64,000 bases of DNA from CAVVYA01 sp963752345 (lineage in GTDB: Bacteria; Pseudomonadota; Alphaproteobacteria; SMXQ01): contig CAVVYA010000004.1 in the NCBI GenBank assembly GCA_963752345.1, positions 1-64,000 on the forward strand, in the 5' to 3' direction. This document shows, one piece after another, positions 51,013 through 59,372 of the stretch. A program made the position numbers and the translations under genes. The notes beneath the pieces were generated by a model that was given only the letters and a program-made list of their open reading frames with translations, made no database searches and was not told the origin of the DNA. Position 1 is the first letter of the stretch. Each line of letters begins with the position of its first letter.

Positions 51013-53082
51013 ATGTACAGCCATCCGCACGCGCCATGGGCTCGGGTACCGCTCGACCGCCGGGGTTTTCTGACGAGGGTGGCGGCGCTTGGCGTCAGCC
51101 TGCCCCTGATGCGCATCGGGCTGCCGGCGGCGCTGGCGGCCGACGAGGCGCAGCTCGTGGCGCGCAAGATCTTCTTCGACAATCCCGATTTCGGCAGCGT
51201 GCGGATCAGCCCGGACGGCAAGCACATCGCCTATCTGGCGCCGATCGATGGCGTGCGCAACCTGTGGGTCACGCCACCGACAATCCGCCGTGGCGCCAGC
51301 CGGTGACCCGCGTCAAGAATTGCAACCTCAATAGCAATATCCGTTGGGCGCACAACAATCGTCAGGTCGTGGTCTTGCAGGAGCGCGACGGCGACGAGAA
51401 TTGGCGCGCCTCCAGCGTCGATTTCACCTCCGGCGCCATCGTGCCGCTGATGCCGGAGCGGGCGTGCGTGCCTATGTCCAGGAGTTGGATACCGCCAGCC
51501 CGACGAGATGCTGTTCTGCCACAACGTGCGCGACAAGCGCTTCTTCGATCTCTTCCGCGTCAATCTGGTGACCGGCGCGAGCACCCAGATGTTCGAGAAA
51601 TCTGGCTTACGGCAGCCTATTCACCGACGGCCTGTTCCGCTTGCGGCTGGTGGTCCCGTATGGAACCAGACGGCAACTCGGAAATGTTCGAGTACCGGCC
51701 GGACAGGACCTGGACGCACTTCATGACGGTACCGATCGGCGATCTCGATGATACCAGCCTGCTCGACTTCGACGAGACGGGTTCGACCCTTTACATGCTC
51801 GATTCGCGCAACCGCGACAGGGCGGCGCTCGTTGCCATCGATATGGCGACGCGTCAAAGCAACGGTGCTGGGCTGAGGACGGATGTCGATATCGCGCCGA
51901 GTCGCCTTCGATCCGAAGACGCGCAGCCGCGTGGCGGCCCTCGCAATGAAGGAGCGCGCGCACTGGAAGGCGATTGATCCGGTCGGCGCCGCCGAGCTGG
52001 CACGACTCGCCCGAGCCTCGGCCGGGCGATTTGCGCTACGAAAGTCGCAGTCTCGACAACCGCAGAGGTCACGGTGTTCTTCGAGCGTGACGACGCCAGC
52101 GGCGAGTTCGCGCTGCTCGATCGGGACAGCGGCATGGTGACGCCGCTGATGAAGCAGAAGGCGGGTGCTCGACGGCGTCGGTCTGCGCCCGATGCAGCCC
52201 GTGGTCGTTGCGGCGCGCGACGGACTGTCGCTCAACAGCTATCTCACGCTGCCGGCGGGGGCCAAGCCTGCGGCAGGATGGCCGCTGGTGCTGTTCATCC
52301 ATGGGGGACCGTATCTGCGCGATAGACTGGGGCTTCATGTCGACCCATCAGTGGCTCGCCAATCGCGGCTATGCCGTGCTGAGCATCAACTACCGAGGCT
52401 CGACCGGCTTCGGCAAGGCGTTCGTCACCGCCGCCGACAGGGAATGGGGCGGCAAGATGCACGACGATCTGGTGGACGCGCGTGGACTGGGCGATCGCCC
52501 AGGACATCGCCGATCCGAAGCGCGTCGGCTTCTATGGCGGCAGCTATGGCGGCTACTCGGCGCTGATGGCGGCGACCAAGACGCCCGAGCTGTTCGCTTG
52601 CATCGTCGATATCTTCGGCATCTCCAATCTGATAACCTTCATGGCGACCATTCCGCCCTATTGGGCGACCATGGTGAAGCTTGTGGAAGAACCGGGTCGG
52701 CGATCCCGGCACGGAGGAGGGCCGCGCGCTGCTCCGCGAGCGCTCGCCGATCAACCATCGTGGAGCGCGCGACCAAGCCGATTCTGATCGCGCCAGGGCA
52801 TGAGGACGTGCGCGTCGTCGAAGGCGGAATCCGAGCAGATGGTGGCAGCGCTGAAGAAGCAGGGCGGGCCCGGTGACCTACATCACCTTCCCCGACGAGG
52901 GCCACGGCTTCGTCCGGCCGGAGAACCGCATGGCTTTCTTCGCCGTGACCGAGGCCTTCCTCGCCAAGCATCTCGGCGGGCGGGCCGAGCCCATCGGCGA
53001 GGATTTCGCCGGCTCGAGCATGGCGGTCCACACCGGCGGCGAGCTGATCCCGGGCTGCGGGCCTAGCGGCGGTTATCTGTAA
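51013..53082 (+). CDS. Tat-exported prolyl-oligopeptidase family (S9) peptidase, frame-shifted
   Basis: Serine peptidase of the S9C (acylaminoacyl/dipeptidyl) group. The N-terminus has a twin-arginine signal, LDRRGFLTRVAALGVSLPLM. A beta-propeller follows (ISPDGKHIAYLAPIDG, VKNCNLNSNIRWAHNNRQVV). The alpha/beta-hydrolase domain has LFIHGGPY, the nucleophile elbow VGFYGGSYGGYSALMAATK, acid in LIAPGHEDVRV and the His in FPDEGHGFVRPENRMAF. Around a dozen single-base insertions and deletions break the frame between 51,270 and 52,870; the last 200 bp are clean. Every catalytic motif survives, so I infer sequencing error. About 690 residues corrected, normal. Confidence 0.82.
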
Positions 53083-53197
53083 GACTCGACGGCGCGGGGC
53101 TGTGGCGGACCCAGGGCCTTGCCCCTTTCGTTGCCAGGCGGTTTTCCGCTACCTTGCGCGCGCATTGAAACGCGGACCGCAGGGAAGTTGATCGATC

Positions 53198-54760
53198 ATG
53201 GCGGATAGTAACAAGCGCAGCGTGTTGGCGGGATTCGGCGGCGGCCATGAGGGCGCGGCCGATACCGTCTCGGTTCCCGAGAAGAAGGAAAAGACCTCCA
53301 CCGGCTTCACCGCCGCGCGCCGGCATATCTCGGACGAGGAGACCCTGACCCTGACCAGCGTCGGTGTCGATATCGGCTCCTCCACCTCGCATCTCGTGTT
53401 TTCCCGCCTCGAGCTCGAGCATCAGGGCCAGCGCTATGTCATCACCAAGCGCGAGGTGCTGGCCGAATCGGAGATTTTGCTGACGCCCTACGTCGACGAG
53501 ACCACCATCGATTCCGACGCGCTCGGCCGTTTCATCGACGCGCAATACGACATCGCCGGTCTGACCCGCGAGGATGTCGATACCGGCGCGCTGATCCTGA
53601 CCGGTGTCGCCGTGCGGCGGCGCAACGCGCGCGCCATCGCCGACCTGTTCGCGCGCGAGGCCGGCCGCTTCGTCGCGGTCTCCGCCGGCGACGCGCTGGA
53701 AACCACCATGGCCGCCCACGGCTCGGGTGCGGCGGGCAATTCGCTCGGCCGTGTCGCCATGAACGTCGACATCGGCGGCGGCACCAGCAAGATCGCGATC
53801 TGCGAAGGCGGCAAGGTCAAGGAGGTCACCGCCATCGACGTCGGCGCGCGGCTGATCGCGATGGACGAACAGCGCCGCGTGACACGCATCGAGGAGGCCG
53901 GCCGCTATTACGCAAAGCTCGAAGGCATCGAGCTGACACTCGGCCGCGTCATGCAGGAGGACGAACTCGACCGCATCGTGGCGCGCATGGCCGACCAGTT
54001 GATGGAGCTGGTGACGCTCAGGCAGTTGCCGGCCGAGAAGAAACATCTGCTGCGCCTGCCGGAACTCACCTTTAGCGGCGCCGTCGACGTGATTACGTTT
54101 TCCGGCGGCGTGTCGGAATTCATCTATGGCCGCGAGCCGCGCGGGTTCGGCGATCTCGGCGCGCGCCTCGCCACGGCGGTCCGCGCCCGGGTCGATGCGC
54201 TCGGCATCGCGGTCGAGGCGCCGACCAATGGCATCCGCGCCACCGTGATCGGCGCCTCGCAATACACCATTCAGGTCAGCGGCAGCACGATCTTCATCTC
54301 GCCCGCCCACGCGGTGCCGGTGCGCAACCTGCCGGCGGTCAAGCCGGACTTTCCGTTCGATGGCGATATCGATCCGCACGCAGTGAGCGCGGCGCTACAC
54401 CAGTCGCTGGTACGTCTCGGCCTCGAGGATACGCGCACGCCGGTTGCCGTCGCCTTCCACTGGGATGGCTCGGCCTCGTTCCGACGGCTCGACAATTTCT
54501 GCCGCGGCGTCACGGCCGCGTTGCAGCCCATTCTCGCCAAGGGTCATCCGCTCGTGCTGGTCAGCGACGGCGATATCGGCGGCCTGCTCGGCTTGCATCT
54601 GAAGGAAGAACTCAAAATCGCCGCGCCGGTGATCTCGATCGACGGGATCATCCTCGAGGAATTCGACTACGTCGACATCGGCGCGCTGATCCCTTCGTCG
54701 GGCGCCGTGCCGGTGGTGATCAAGTCGCTGGTGTTTCCGGCGGACGCGAAGAACGGGTAG
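53198..54760 (+). CDS. eutA: ethanolamine ammonia-lyase reactivating factor EutA family protein
   Basis: 520 residues of ASKHA-fold EutA. Motifs: phosphate-1 LTSVGVDIGSSTSHLVFSRL, adenosine/phosphate-2 region MNVDIGGGTSKIAICEGG, VITFSGGVSEFIYGREPRGFGDLG and the C-terminal LVSDGDIGGLLGLHLKEEL. EutA reactivates cobalamin-dependent ethanolamine ammonia-lyase by ATP-driven cofactor exchange in the cytosol. No eutB, eutC or other eut gene is visible on either side, so it is an orphan in this window. The gene is intact, in contrast to the peptidase upstream. A strong hairpin follows. Confidence 0.9.
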   Translation: MADSNKRSVLAGFGGGHEGAADTVSVPEKKEKTSTGFTAARRHISDEETLTLTSVGVDIGSSTSHLVFSRLELEHQGQRYVITKREVLAESEILLTPYVDETTIDSDALGRFIDAQYDIAGLTREDVDTGALILTGVAVRRRNARAIADLFAREAGRFVAVSAGDALETTMAAHGSGAAGNSLGRVAMNVDIGGGTSKIAICEGGKVKEVTAIDVGARLIAMDEQRRVTRIEEAGRYYAKLEGIELTLGRVMQEDELDRIVARMADQLMELVTLRQLPAEKKHLLRLPELTFSGAVDVITFSGGVSEFIYGREPRGFGDLGARLATAVRARVDALGIAVEAPTNGIRATVIGASQYTIQVSGSTIFISPAHAVPVRNLPAVKPDFPFDGDIDPHAVSAALHQSLVRLGLEDTRTPVAVAFHWDGSASFRRLDNFCRGVTAALQPILAKGHPLVLVSDGDIGGLLGLHLKEELKIAAPVISIDGIILEEFDYVDIGALIPSSGAVPVVIKSLVFPADAKNG

Positions 54761-54915
54761 CGTTCGTCTGTCCCCGAGATCGTGATGGCCCGGCGCGACC
54801 GGCATCTCTTCGAAGCAATGCCGCTCTCTGAGCCTCCCTCCCACCGTCATGCGAATGCATACCAGCCGGGGCATAACGGGGTTGAGAGACAGCAGGCCAA
54901 ACCGGAAGCGAAGAA

Positions 54916-54943
54916 ACGGCCGGTGAGTCGCCTCGCCGGCCGT
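54916..54943. terminator. bidirectional terminator between eutA and exported methyltransferase
   Basis: Twelve-bp stem ACGGCCGGTGAG (54916-54927) with CTCGCCGGCCGT (54932-54943), one G-T wobble, tetraloop TCGC. AAA precedes and GTCGTTT follows, giving short A/T tracts on both sides. It lies between the convergent stops at 54760 and 55006, so it likely serves both. The rest of this 245-bp gap holds nothing recognisable. Confidence 0.7.
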
Positions 54944-55005
54944 GTCGTTTGCATATCGGTCCGTTGGTCGCATCGAGTGACCGCAGGCGCCCGTCTATCG
55001 CGTAC

Positions 55006-55818
55006 TCAGCCCTTGGTGGCGCTCCACTTCACGCCGCCGTCGCCGGTGCCGGACATGTTGCCCTTGTCGTCCACTTTGCCGGTGTATTTCTTGCCGTCCA
55101 GGTTGAAACTCACCTCGTTGCCGAGCAGCTTGCCTTCGAGCTTGGCGTTCTTGGCGCCGGCCGCGTTGCCCGAGATCTGCTGATATTTCTGCTCGAGGTT
55201 GACCTTGTAGCTGTCGTTGCCGGCTTTGATCGTCCAGTTGCCGCCGACCTGCGCCGGGATGACCCAGAAGAACACCTGGTCGCGGCCGAGATCGACGTGG
55301 TTGTCGGGCTGCCAGTCGCCCATGTCGAAGTCGTGGGAGACGACGCGCGTACCGGGCTTGAGCTCGGTGAACAATCGCGGGCGCAGCTGCAAATTCACGC
55401 TCGGCAGCAAATACATGGTCAGCACAGTCGCATCGCCGATCTTGGTGTCGAACAGATTCTGGTTGTAGAATTTCACCTGGTCGGTGACCTTGGCGCGCTC
55501 GGCGTTCTCGTTGGCTTCCTTGATGCGCTGCGGGTTGAGGTCGACGCCGAAGCCCTTCGCGCCATATTGCTTGGCGGCGGTGACGACGATTCGTCCGTCA
55601 CCCGAGCCGAGATCGATGACGAAATCGTTGGGGCCGACCTTGGCCATGTCGAGCATCGCTTCGACGGTCTTCTGGTCGGTCGGCACATAGGGCACGTCGA
55701 GCCGCGGCGGCGTGCTGGTGGCCTGGGCCTGGACGGCCGCGGCGCCGGCCAGGAGCACGGCGGCGAAGCTCGCGGCCGCGAGCGCCTTGGTCGCCGAGGT
55801 ACGGATAAGGGCGGTCAT
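55006..55818 (-). CDS. exported SAM-dependent methyltransferase-like protein
   Basis: 270 residues. A clear signal peptide (ALAAASFAAVLLAGAAAVQA, cleavage about residue 33) precedes a class I methyltransferase domain: motif I DFVIDLGSGDGRIVVTAA (about 66-82), GFGVDLNPQRIKEANENA, and YLLPSVNLQLRPRLF. The C-terminal ~90 residues form a beta-rich segment (GGNWTIKAGNDSYKVNLEQ, NLDGKKYTGKVDDKGNMSG). Known exported members of this family exist, but the SAM source outside the cytosol is unexplained. It may bind another ligand. ATG 55818 follows GGAGGAAAC. Alone on its strand between two hairpins. Confidence 0.75.
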   Translation of the reverse strand: MTALIRTSATKALAAASFAAVLLAGAAAVQAQATSTPPRLDVPYVPTDQKTVEAMLDMAKVGPNDFVIDLGSGDGRIVVTAAKQYGAKGFGVDLNPQRIKEANENAERAKVTDQVKFYNQNLFDTKIGDATVLTMYLLPSVNLQLRPRLFTELKPGTRVVSHDFDMGDWQPDNHVDLGRDQVFFWVIPAQVGGNWTIKAGNDSYKVNLEQKYQQISGNAAGAKNAKLEGKLLGNEVSFNLDGKKYTGKVDDKGNMSGTGDGGVKWSATKG

Positions 55819-56127
55819 TGTTTCCTCCTGATGATGGGATGTGTTCTTGCGCACTGAACGGCGAGCCGTGGCTTTTTCAACGCGGCGGAAACGGGACGCC
55901 GGCGGAGTGGCCCGGTCGGAATGCGATATCGGAAACGCCCATGCCGCGGATGACACGCGCCGAACCGGGAATGGATTTTGTCCATGATGGCCATCGCCGT
56001 GGCTCGGCGCGATTGTGCCAAGCCCATGGGGGCCATGCAAGGCCGCGCGCGGGGCCTTTTGACGATCACACGAGCTTTTGATGCCTCGTGCCGTGTGTCG
56101 GTCTTTCGAGAAAGCCGGGGCGGCCGG
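55819..56127. other. 309-bp intergenic region with one hairpin
   Basis: Between the exported methyltransferase start and the stop of the EAL-like gene, both on the minus strand. It holds the probable promoter of the methyltransferase gene and, at 56039-56060, AAGGCC/GGCCTT (6-bp stem, 8-base GC loop) followed by TT on the plus strand. No gene is recognised; several CATGGNNGCCATG-like short palindromes occur around 55990-56040. Confidence 0.4.
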
Positions 56128-58023
56128 CTACGACGCGAGTCGGGAAGGCGCGCGACGGGCGCCGGCGAACTGCAGGTAAAGATCTTCCAAGGTGAAGGAG
56201 CGGACATCCGATGGTTCGATCTGATCCTGAATGATGCCGCCTTCGACGAAATCGAAGCCGGCGGCGACCGCCGCGGCGGCAAGACTCAACGTATTCAATC
56301 CTCGGACGTAGGAGCGCAGCCCGCTCTGGCTGGTGAAGAAGACGAAACGCTCCAATCTTTCGATCAGTTCCGCTTCACCGTCGTTGCTGGCTCCGACCTG
56401 ATCGTAGATATCCACGCCCACGCTCGACAGCCCCGACGTTTTCCAGAATGTGAAGTTGCTGGTGTCGAGCGGCAACTGTCCCACGGTCAGCGCGCAGAAC
56501 GGCTTCAACCCCAAGAGGCCGGCAAGCAGTTGGGACTGGCCCAGGCCTTGTTGAATGCCGAGACATTCGAAAAGGATGCGGCGCCGCGCGCCGGGCGGCA
56601 GCCCTTGGCACATCTTGAGATAGGCGGTTCGCCGTTCCTTGTCGCACAGGGTCTCGTAATGCACCGGGATCGATACCAGAGTGCTGCGCTCCGCTTCGGC
56701 AAGCTTCTGTCCGTCGCTGAGGACATGGGTCAGCGCCGCATGGTCCAGCATCTGGAGAAAATCCGATGATGCGCCTTGCGGCACGACGGCGGTGCCCGTC
56801 ACCATTTCGCCGGATGGAAGGCGCGCGATCGGCACGCAGGAGGAGATCGCCATCATATTGGTGCGAACGCTCCACATCGGCCGGTAGAAATAGTGCAGTC
56901 CGCGAATCGGCGGCGTGAAACCATGGCGCGCGCTCTCGCGCGCAAGTCGTTCGCCCGCGGCGATCATGGCATTTTCCAGCGCAGTGATCTCGTCCGCATC
57001 GAACGGCTCCGGCTGCGACGGTGGTGTGCGGTCGGCCGTGATAACCGGTGGCGTGGCCTCGGCGCCGAGCGGCTGCGGTGTGTCCCAGCCCTTGCTGGAT
57101 GCGTGACGCAACTGCGCTTCGATGGGCGCACGCGATGGCGCGACGTGATCGGCGGACAGGCTGGAGGGAGAGGGCGCGAATGCCATGGCCGAGACGGCCG
57201 GCGCCGAAGACTCAAATCGCGCCGCTGCGCCGTCCGCCACGGCGACTCCACCGTCGCGCGTTGCGCGTTGCGCGCTCGGTGCGCCGCCGGCGGAACCCGG
57301 ATGGCCGGATGGAAAAATGTTGCCTTGCGGCGCCGTACGGCCCGGCGGGTGATGCGCACCGCGACGGGGCGTGGAGTCGGCGCTGGCGCTGGCGCTGGCA
57401 CTGGCGCTGGTGGTGTTGTCGCTCGCTTGCGTCGCCGCTGCCGCCCCGACGACGACCCGGCGCAATCGCCCAGCGGCCGTTCGGCCAAACTGTAAAGCGG
57501 ATTTCACGCGATCGAGGATGCGTGCCAAGCGGCTGCGCACGTCGGCGACTCGCCGCTTGCCGCCCGGCCGTCCGCGGCCAGCCATGGGTTCGGCATCGTT
57601 CATGCCTGTACCGAACAAATAGGTGGCCAGGGCGAGCGAGATCGCGCGGGTGCGGTCGCTGGCGGCTTGCGCTTGGGCACCCTTGAAGGTCAGCACATAG
57701 CAGTCGTCGCGCCGCATATAGCTATGCGCGCTGTCGAGGTGCTTTTCGATCGTGCGCGTCGCAACACGATGGATGATCTCCGTATAGCCGCTCCACTTGG
57801 CGCCGAGCGCTTCACGAATGGGAGCGAGATCGATAATCTGGACGGGATCCGCCTGGTCGCGGGCGGGCGTCAAATAGGGATGATGGTTGATGTCGGCGAT
57901 GAAACGTCGCGCCACATCCATCCGGCTTGGATGGGCGGCATGCTCGGCGGGGGTTTTGTTTTTACCGTTGCGGCCAAAGGCAAGACGTCCCCTCTCAAGC
58001 CAGCCCGCTCCACTCCTCGCCAT
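56128..58023 (-). CDS. degenerate GGDEF/EAL-like protein with disordered linker
   Basis: 631 residues, no signal peptide. An N-terminal region (about 35-150) ends MRRDDCYVLTFKGAQAQAASD, which has the pattern of a GGDEF fold without the GGDEF motif. A low-complexity Ser/Ala/Pro/Gly/Arg linker (about 150-330) includes a (Ser-Ala) run. The C-terminal ~280 residues look EAL-like: DFLQMLDHAALTHVLSDGQ, STLVSIPVHYETLCD, RRRILFECLGIQQGLG and GFDFVEGGIIQDQIEPSD, but the EAL, DDFG and catalytic Glu/Asp set are missing. Probably a non-catalytic c-di-GMP-family protein that binds a partner. A receiver-domain gene lies divergently 168 bp away. Domain calls are by pattern only. Confidence 0.6.
   Translation of the reverse strand: MARSGAGWLERGRLAFGRNGKNKTPAEHAAHPSRMDVARRFIADINHHPYLTPARDQADPVQIIDLAPIREALGAKWSGYTEIIHRVATRTIEKHLDSAHSYMRRDDCYVLTFKGAQAQAASDRTRAISLALATYLFGTGMNDAEPMAGRGRPGGKRRVADVRSRLARILDRVKSALQFGRTAAGRLRRVVVGAAAATQASDNTTSASASASASADSTPRRGAHHPPGRTAPQGNIFPSGHPGSAGGAPSAQRATRDGGVAVADGAAARFESSAPAVSAMAFAPSPSSLSADHVAPSRAPIEAQLRHASSKGWDTPQPLGAEATPPVITADRTPPSQPEPFDADEITALENAMIAAGERLARESARHGFTPPIRGLHYFYRPMWSVRTNMMAISSCVPIARLPSGEMVTGTAVVPQGASSDFLQMLDHAALTHVLSDGQKLAEAERSTLVSIPVHYETLCDKERRTAYLKMCQGLPPGARRRILFECLGIQQGLGQSQLLAGLLGLKPFCALTVGQLPLDTSNFTFWKTSGLSSVGVDIYDQVGASNDGEAELIERLERFVFFTSQSGLRSYVRGLNTLSLAAAAVAAGFDFVEGGIIQDQIEPSDVRSFTLEDLYLQFAGARRAPSRLAS
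57379..57410. repeat. GGCGCT hexanucleotide tandem repeat inside the EAL-like gene
   Basis: Five and a third units of GGCGCT (fourth unit GGCACT) in the linker of the minus-strand gene, encoding a Ser-Ala repeat. Units of six keep the reading frame, so copy-number change would lengthen or shorten the linker without breaking the protein. Confidence 0.6.
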
Positions 58024-58191
58024 AGCAATCGTCCAATTGTTGTTTCATACTTGATCGATCGCACGGAGACGTACGGGATCGGACCGAACCGGCACGGTTT
58101 GGGTTAGGACTGTAGCGGCCATGCGGTTAATAGATTGTTGAACTTATTTTGGGACGCTGCGCCTTGCCCAGTAGTGAGGAAAGAAAAAACG

Positions 58192-58623
58192 GTGTCGGAT
58201 CAACAAGGTAAAGCCATTCTCGTTATCGATGATGAGGAATTGATCCGTTTGCAGGTGTGTACGGCCCTCAAACAAGACGGTTACGTCGTCCATCAAGCCG
58301 CAAACGGCAACGAAGGATTGACCTGTATCGCGCTGTCGGTCCCCGATCTGGTGATCACCGATATCCTGATGCCCGACAAGGAGGGCATCGAGACCATCCT
58401 CGACTTGCGCCGCCACTATCCGTCGATCCGCATTATCGCCATCTCCGGCGGTGGCCGGACGGGCAACAAGGATTTTCTGCGCACGGCCAAGCATCTCGGC
58501 GCCGATCGCACGCTCGCCAAGCCATTCGCCCTGGGGGAGCTTCTCAAGGTGGTGCGCGAAGTTCTCGCCGACGCCGCCGACGCCACCAAGTCGGCCGCGT
58601 CAACCCCCTCCCAACCGCTTTAG
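58192..58623 (+). CDS. single-domain response regulator
   Basis: 143 residues from GTG 58192 (AGGAAAG lies about ten bases before). Receiver domain with Asp13-Asp14 (LVIDDEELIRLQV), phosphoacceptor Asp57 (LVITDILMPDKEGIETI), and Lys110 (TLAKPFALGELL), then a short Ala/Ser/Thr tail. No output domain. It is divergent from the EAL-like gene, suggesting a shared pathway. Its last four bases overlap the 3' end of the racemase-like gene on the opposite strand. A longer ATG 58135 start is possible but has no ribosome site. Confidence 0.85.
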   Translation: MSDQQGKAILVIDDEELIRLQVCTALKQDGYVVHQAANGNEGLTCIALSVPDLVITDILMPDKEGIETILDLRRHYPSIRIIAISGGGRTGNKDFLRTAKHLGADRTLAKPFALGELLKVVREVLADAADATKSAASTPSQPL

Positions 58624-59345
58624 AATTCCCGCAGCAGCCGGCCGAAACCGACGATCCTGTCGGCGATGGCCGCGCGCCTGAGGCACGCCCATGTGATGGC
58701 CTGATGCGAGGTCATGACATTGACGCCGAGTTCGCGTTCGACCGTATCGATGGCGCCGGCGGTCGCCCAGTGGGCGGAGGCGAAGTGGATGGTGTCGGCC
58801 TCGGGGTGCTCCTGCTTGATGCGTCGGGCCAGGGCAAGCGCGGTATCGTCGGATATGCCGCCGAGCGCGCTGAAGCCGCCGCCGATGCCGATGACCCCGG
58901 CCGGCTCGAAGCCGAATTCGCGAATCGCCGCTTCGTGCCGCGCATTGTGCTCGGCCTCGTAGGGATGAACCGTCGCCACTTTGCGCGCGCCCAGCAGTTG
59001 AAGCGCCCTGATCTGCGACTGGCTGCTGGTCAGCACCGGCACGCCGATCTCCTGTTCCATCTGGCGCGTCAACTCGCCGAGATTGGCCAGGCCGCGTGAC
59101 AGGTTGATCGGATTGCCGCCCAGCATGACCAGGCTGGCGCCCGCCTGGGCCATGGCCTGCGCGGCGGCGAGGCTGGTCTGATAGCTCTTTTCGACCTCCG
59201 CCGCGCTCCGCGTGGTGATCGCCAGCGTGGTGATCATCAATGTCACGCCGGCGGGCACGATCTTGTAGAACTCGTAGGGGAATACCTCGGTGACGAGCGG
59301 CGGCGAGGTGTAGCCGATTCGCGCGCGATGGCCATAGATGGGCAT
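58620..59345 (-). CDS. Asp/Glu racemase-fold (maleate isomerase/AMDase-like) protein lacking catalytic cysteines
   Basis: 241 residues of the Asp/Glu racemase superfamily, closest in layout to maleate isomerase and arylmalonate decarboxylase (opening IYGHRARIGYTSPPLVTEVFPYEF). In those enzymes two loops carry the catalytic Cys pair. Here the first loop reads ASLVMLGGNPINLSRG (71-86) and the second IHFASAHWATAGAIDTVE (186-203), both without Cys; the only Cys is at 221 near the C-terminus. So the usual racemase/isomerase chemistry is unlikely, though a one-base or substrate-assisted reaction is possible. It is followed on the strand upstream by a LOG gene and a class II aldolase, giving a possible small metabolic group. 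Confidence 0.65.
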   Translation of the reverse strand: MPIYGHRARIGYTSPPLVTEVFPYEFYKIVPAGVTLMITTLAITTRSAAEVEKSYQTSLAAAQAMAQAGASLVMLGGNPINLSRGLANLGELTRQMEQEIGVPVLTSSQSQIRALQLLGARKVATVHPYEAEHNARHEAAIREFGFEPAGVIGIGGGFSALGGISDDTALALARRIKQEHPEADTIHFASAHWATAGAIDTVERELGVNVMTSHQAITWACLRRAAIADRIVGFGRLLREF

Positions 59346-59372
59346 GTGTCGTTCTTCCCCGCAGCGGCGTGT

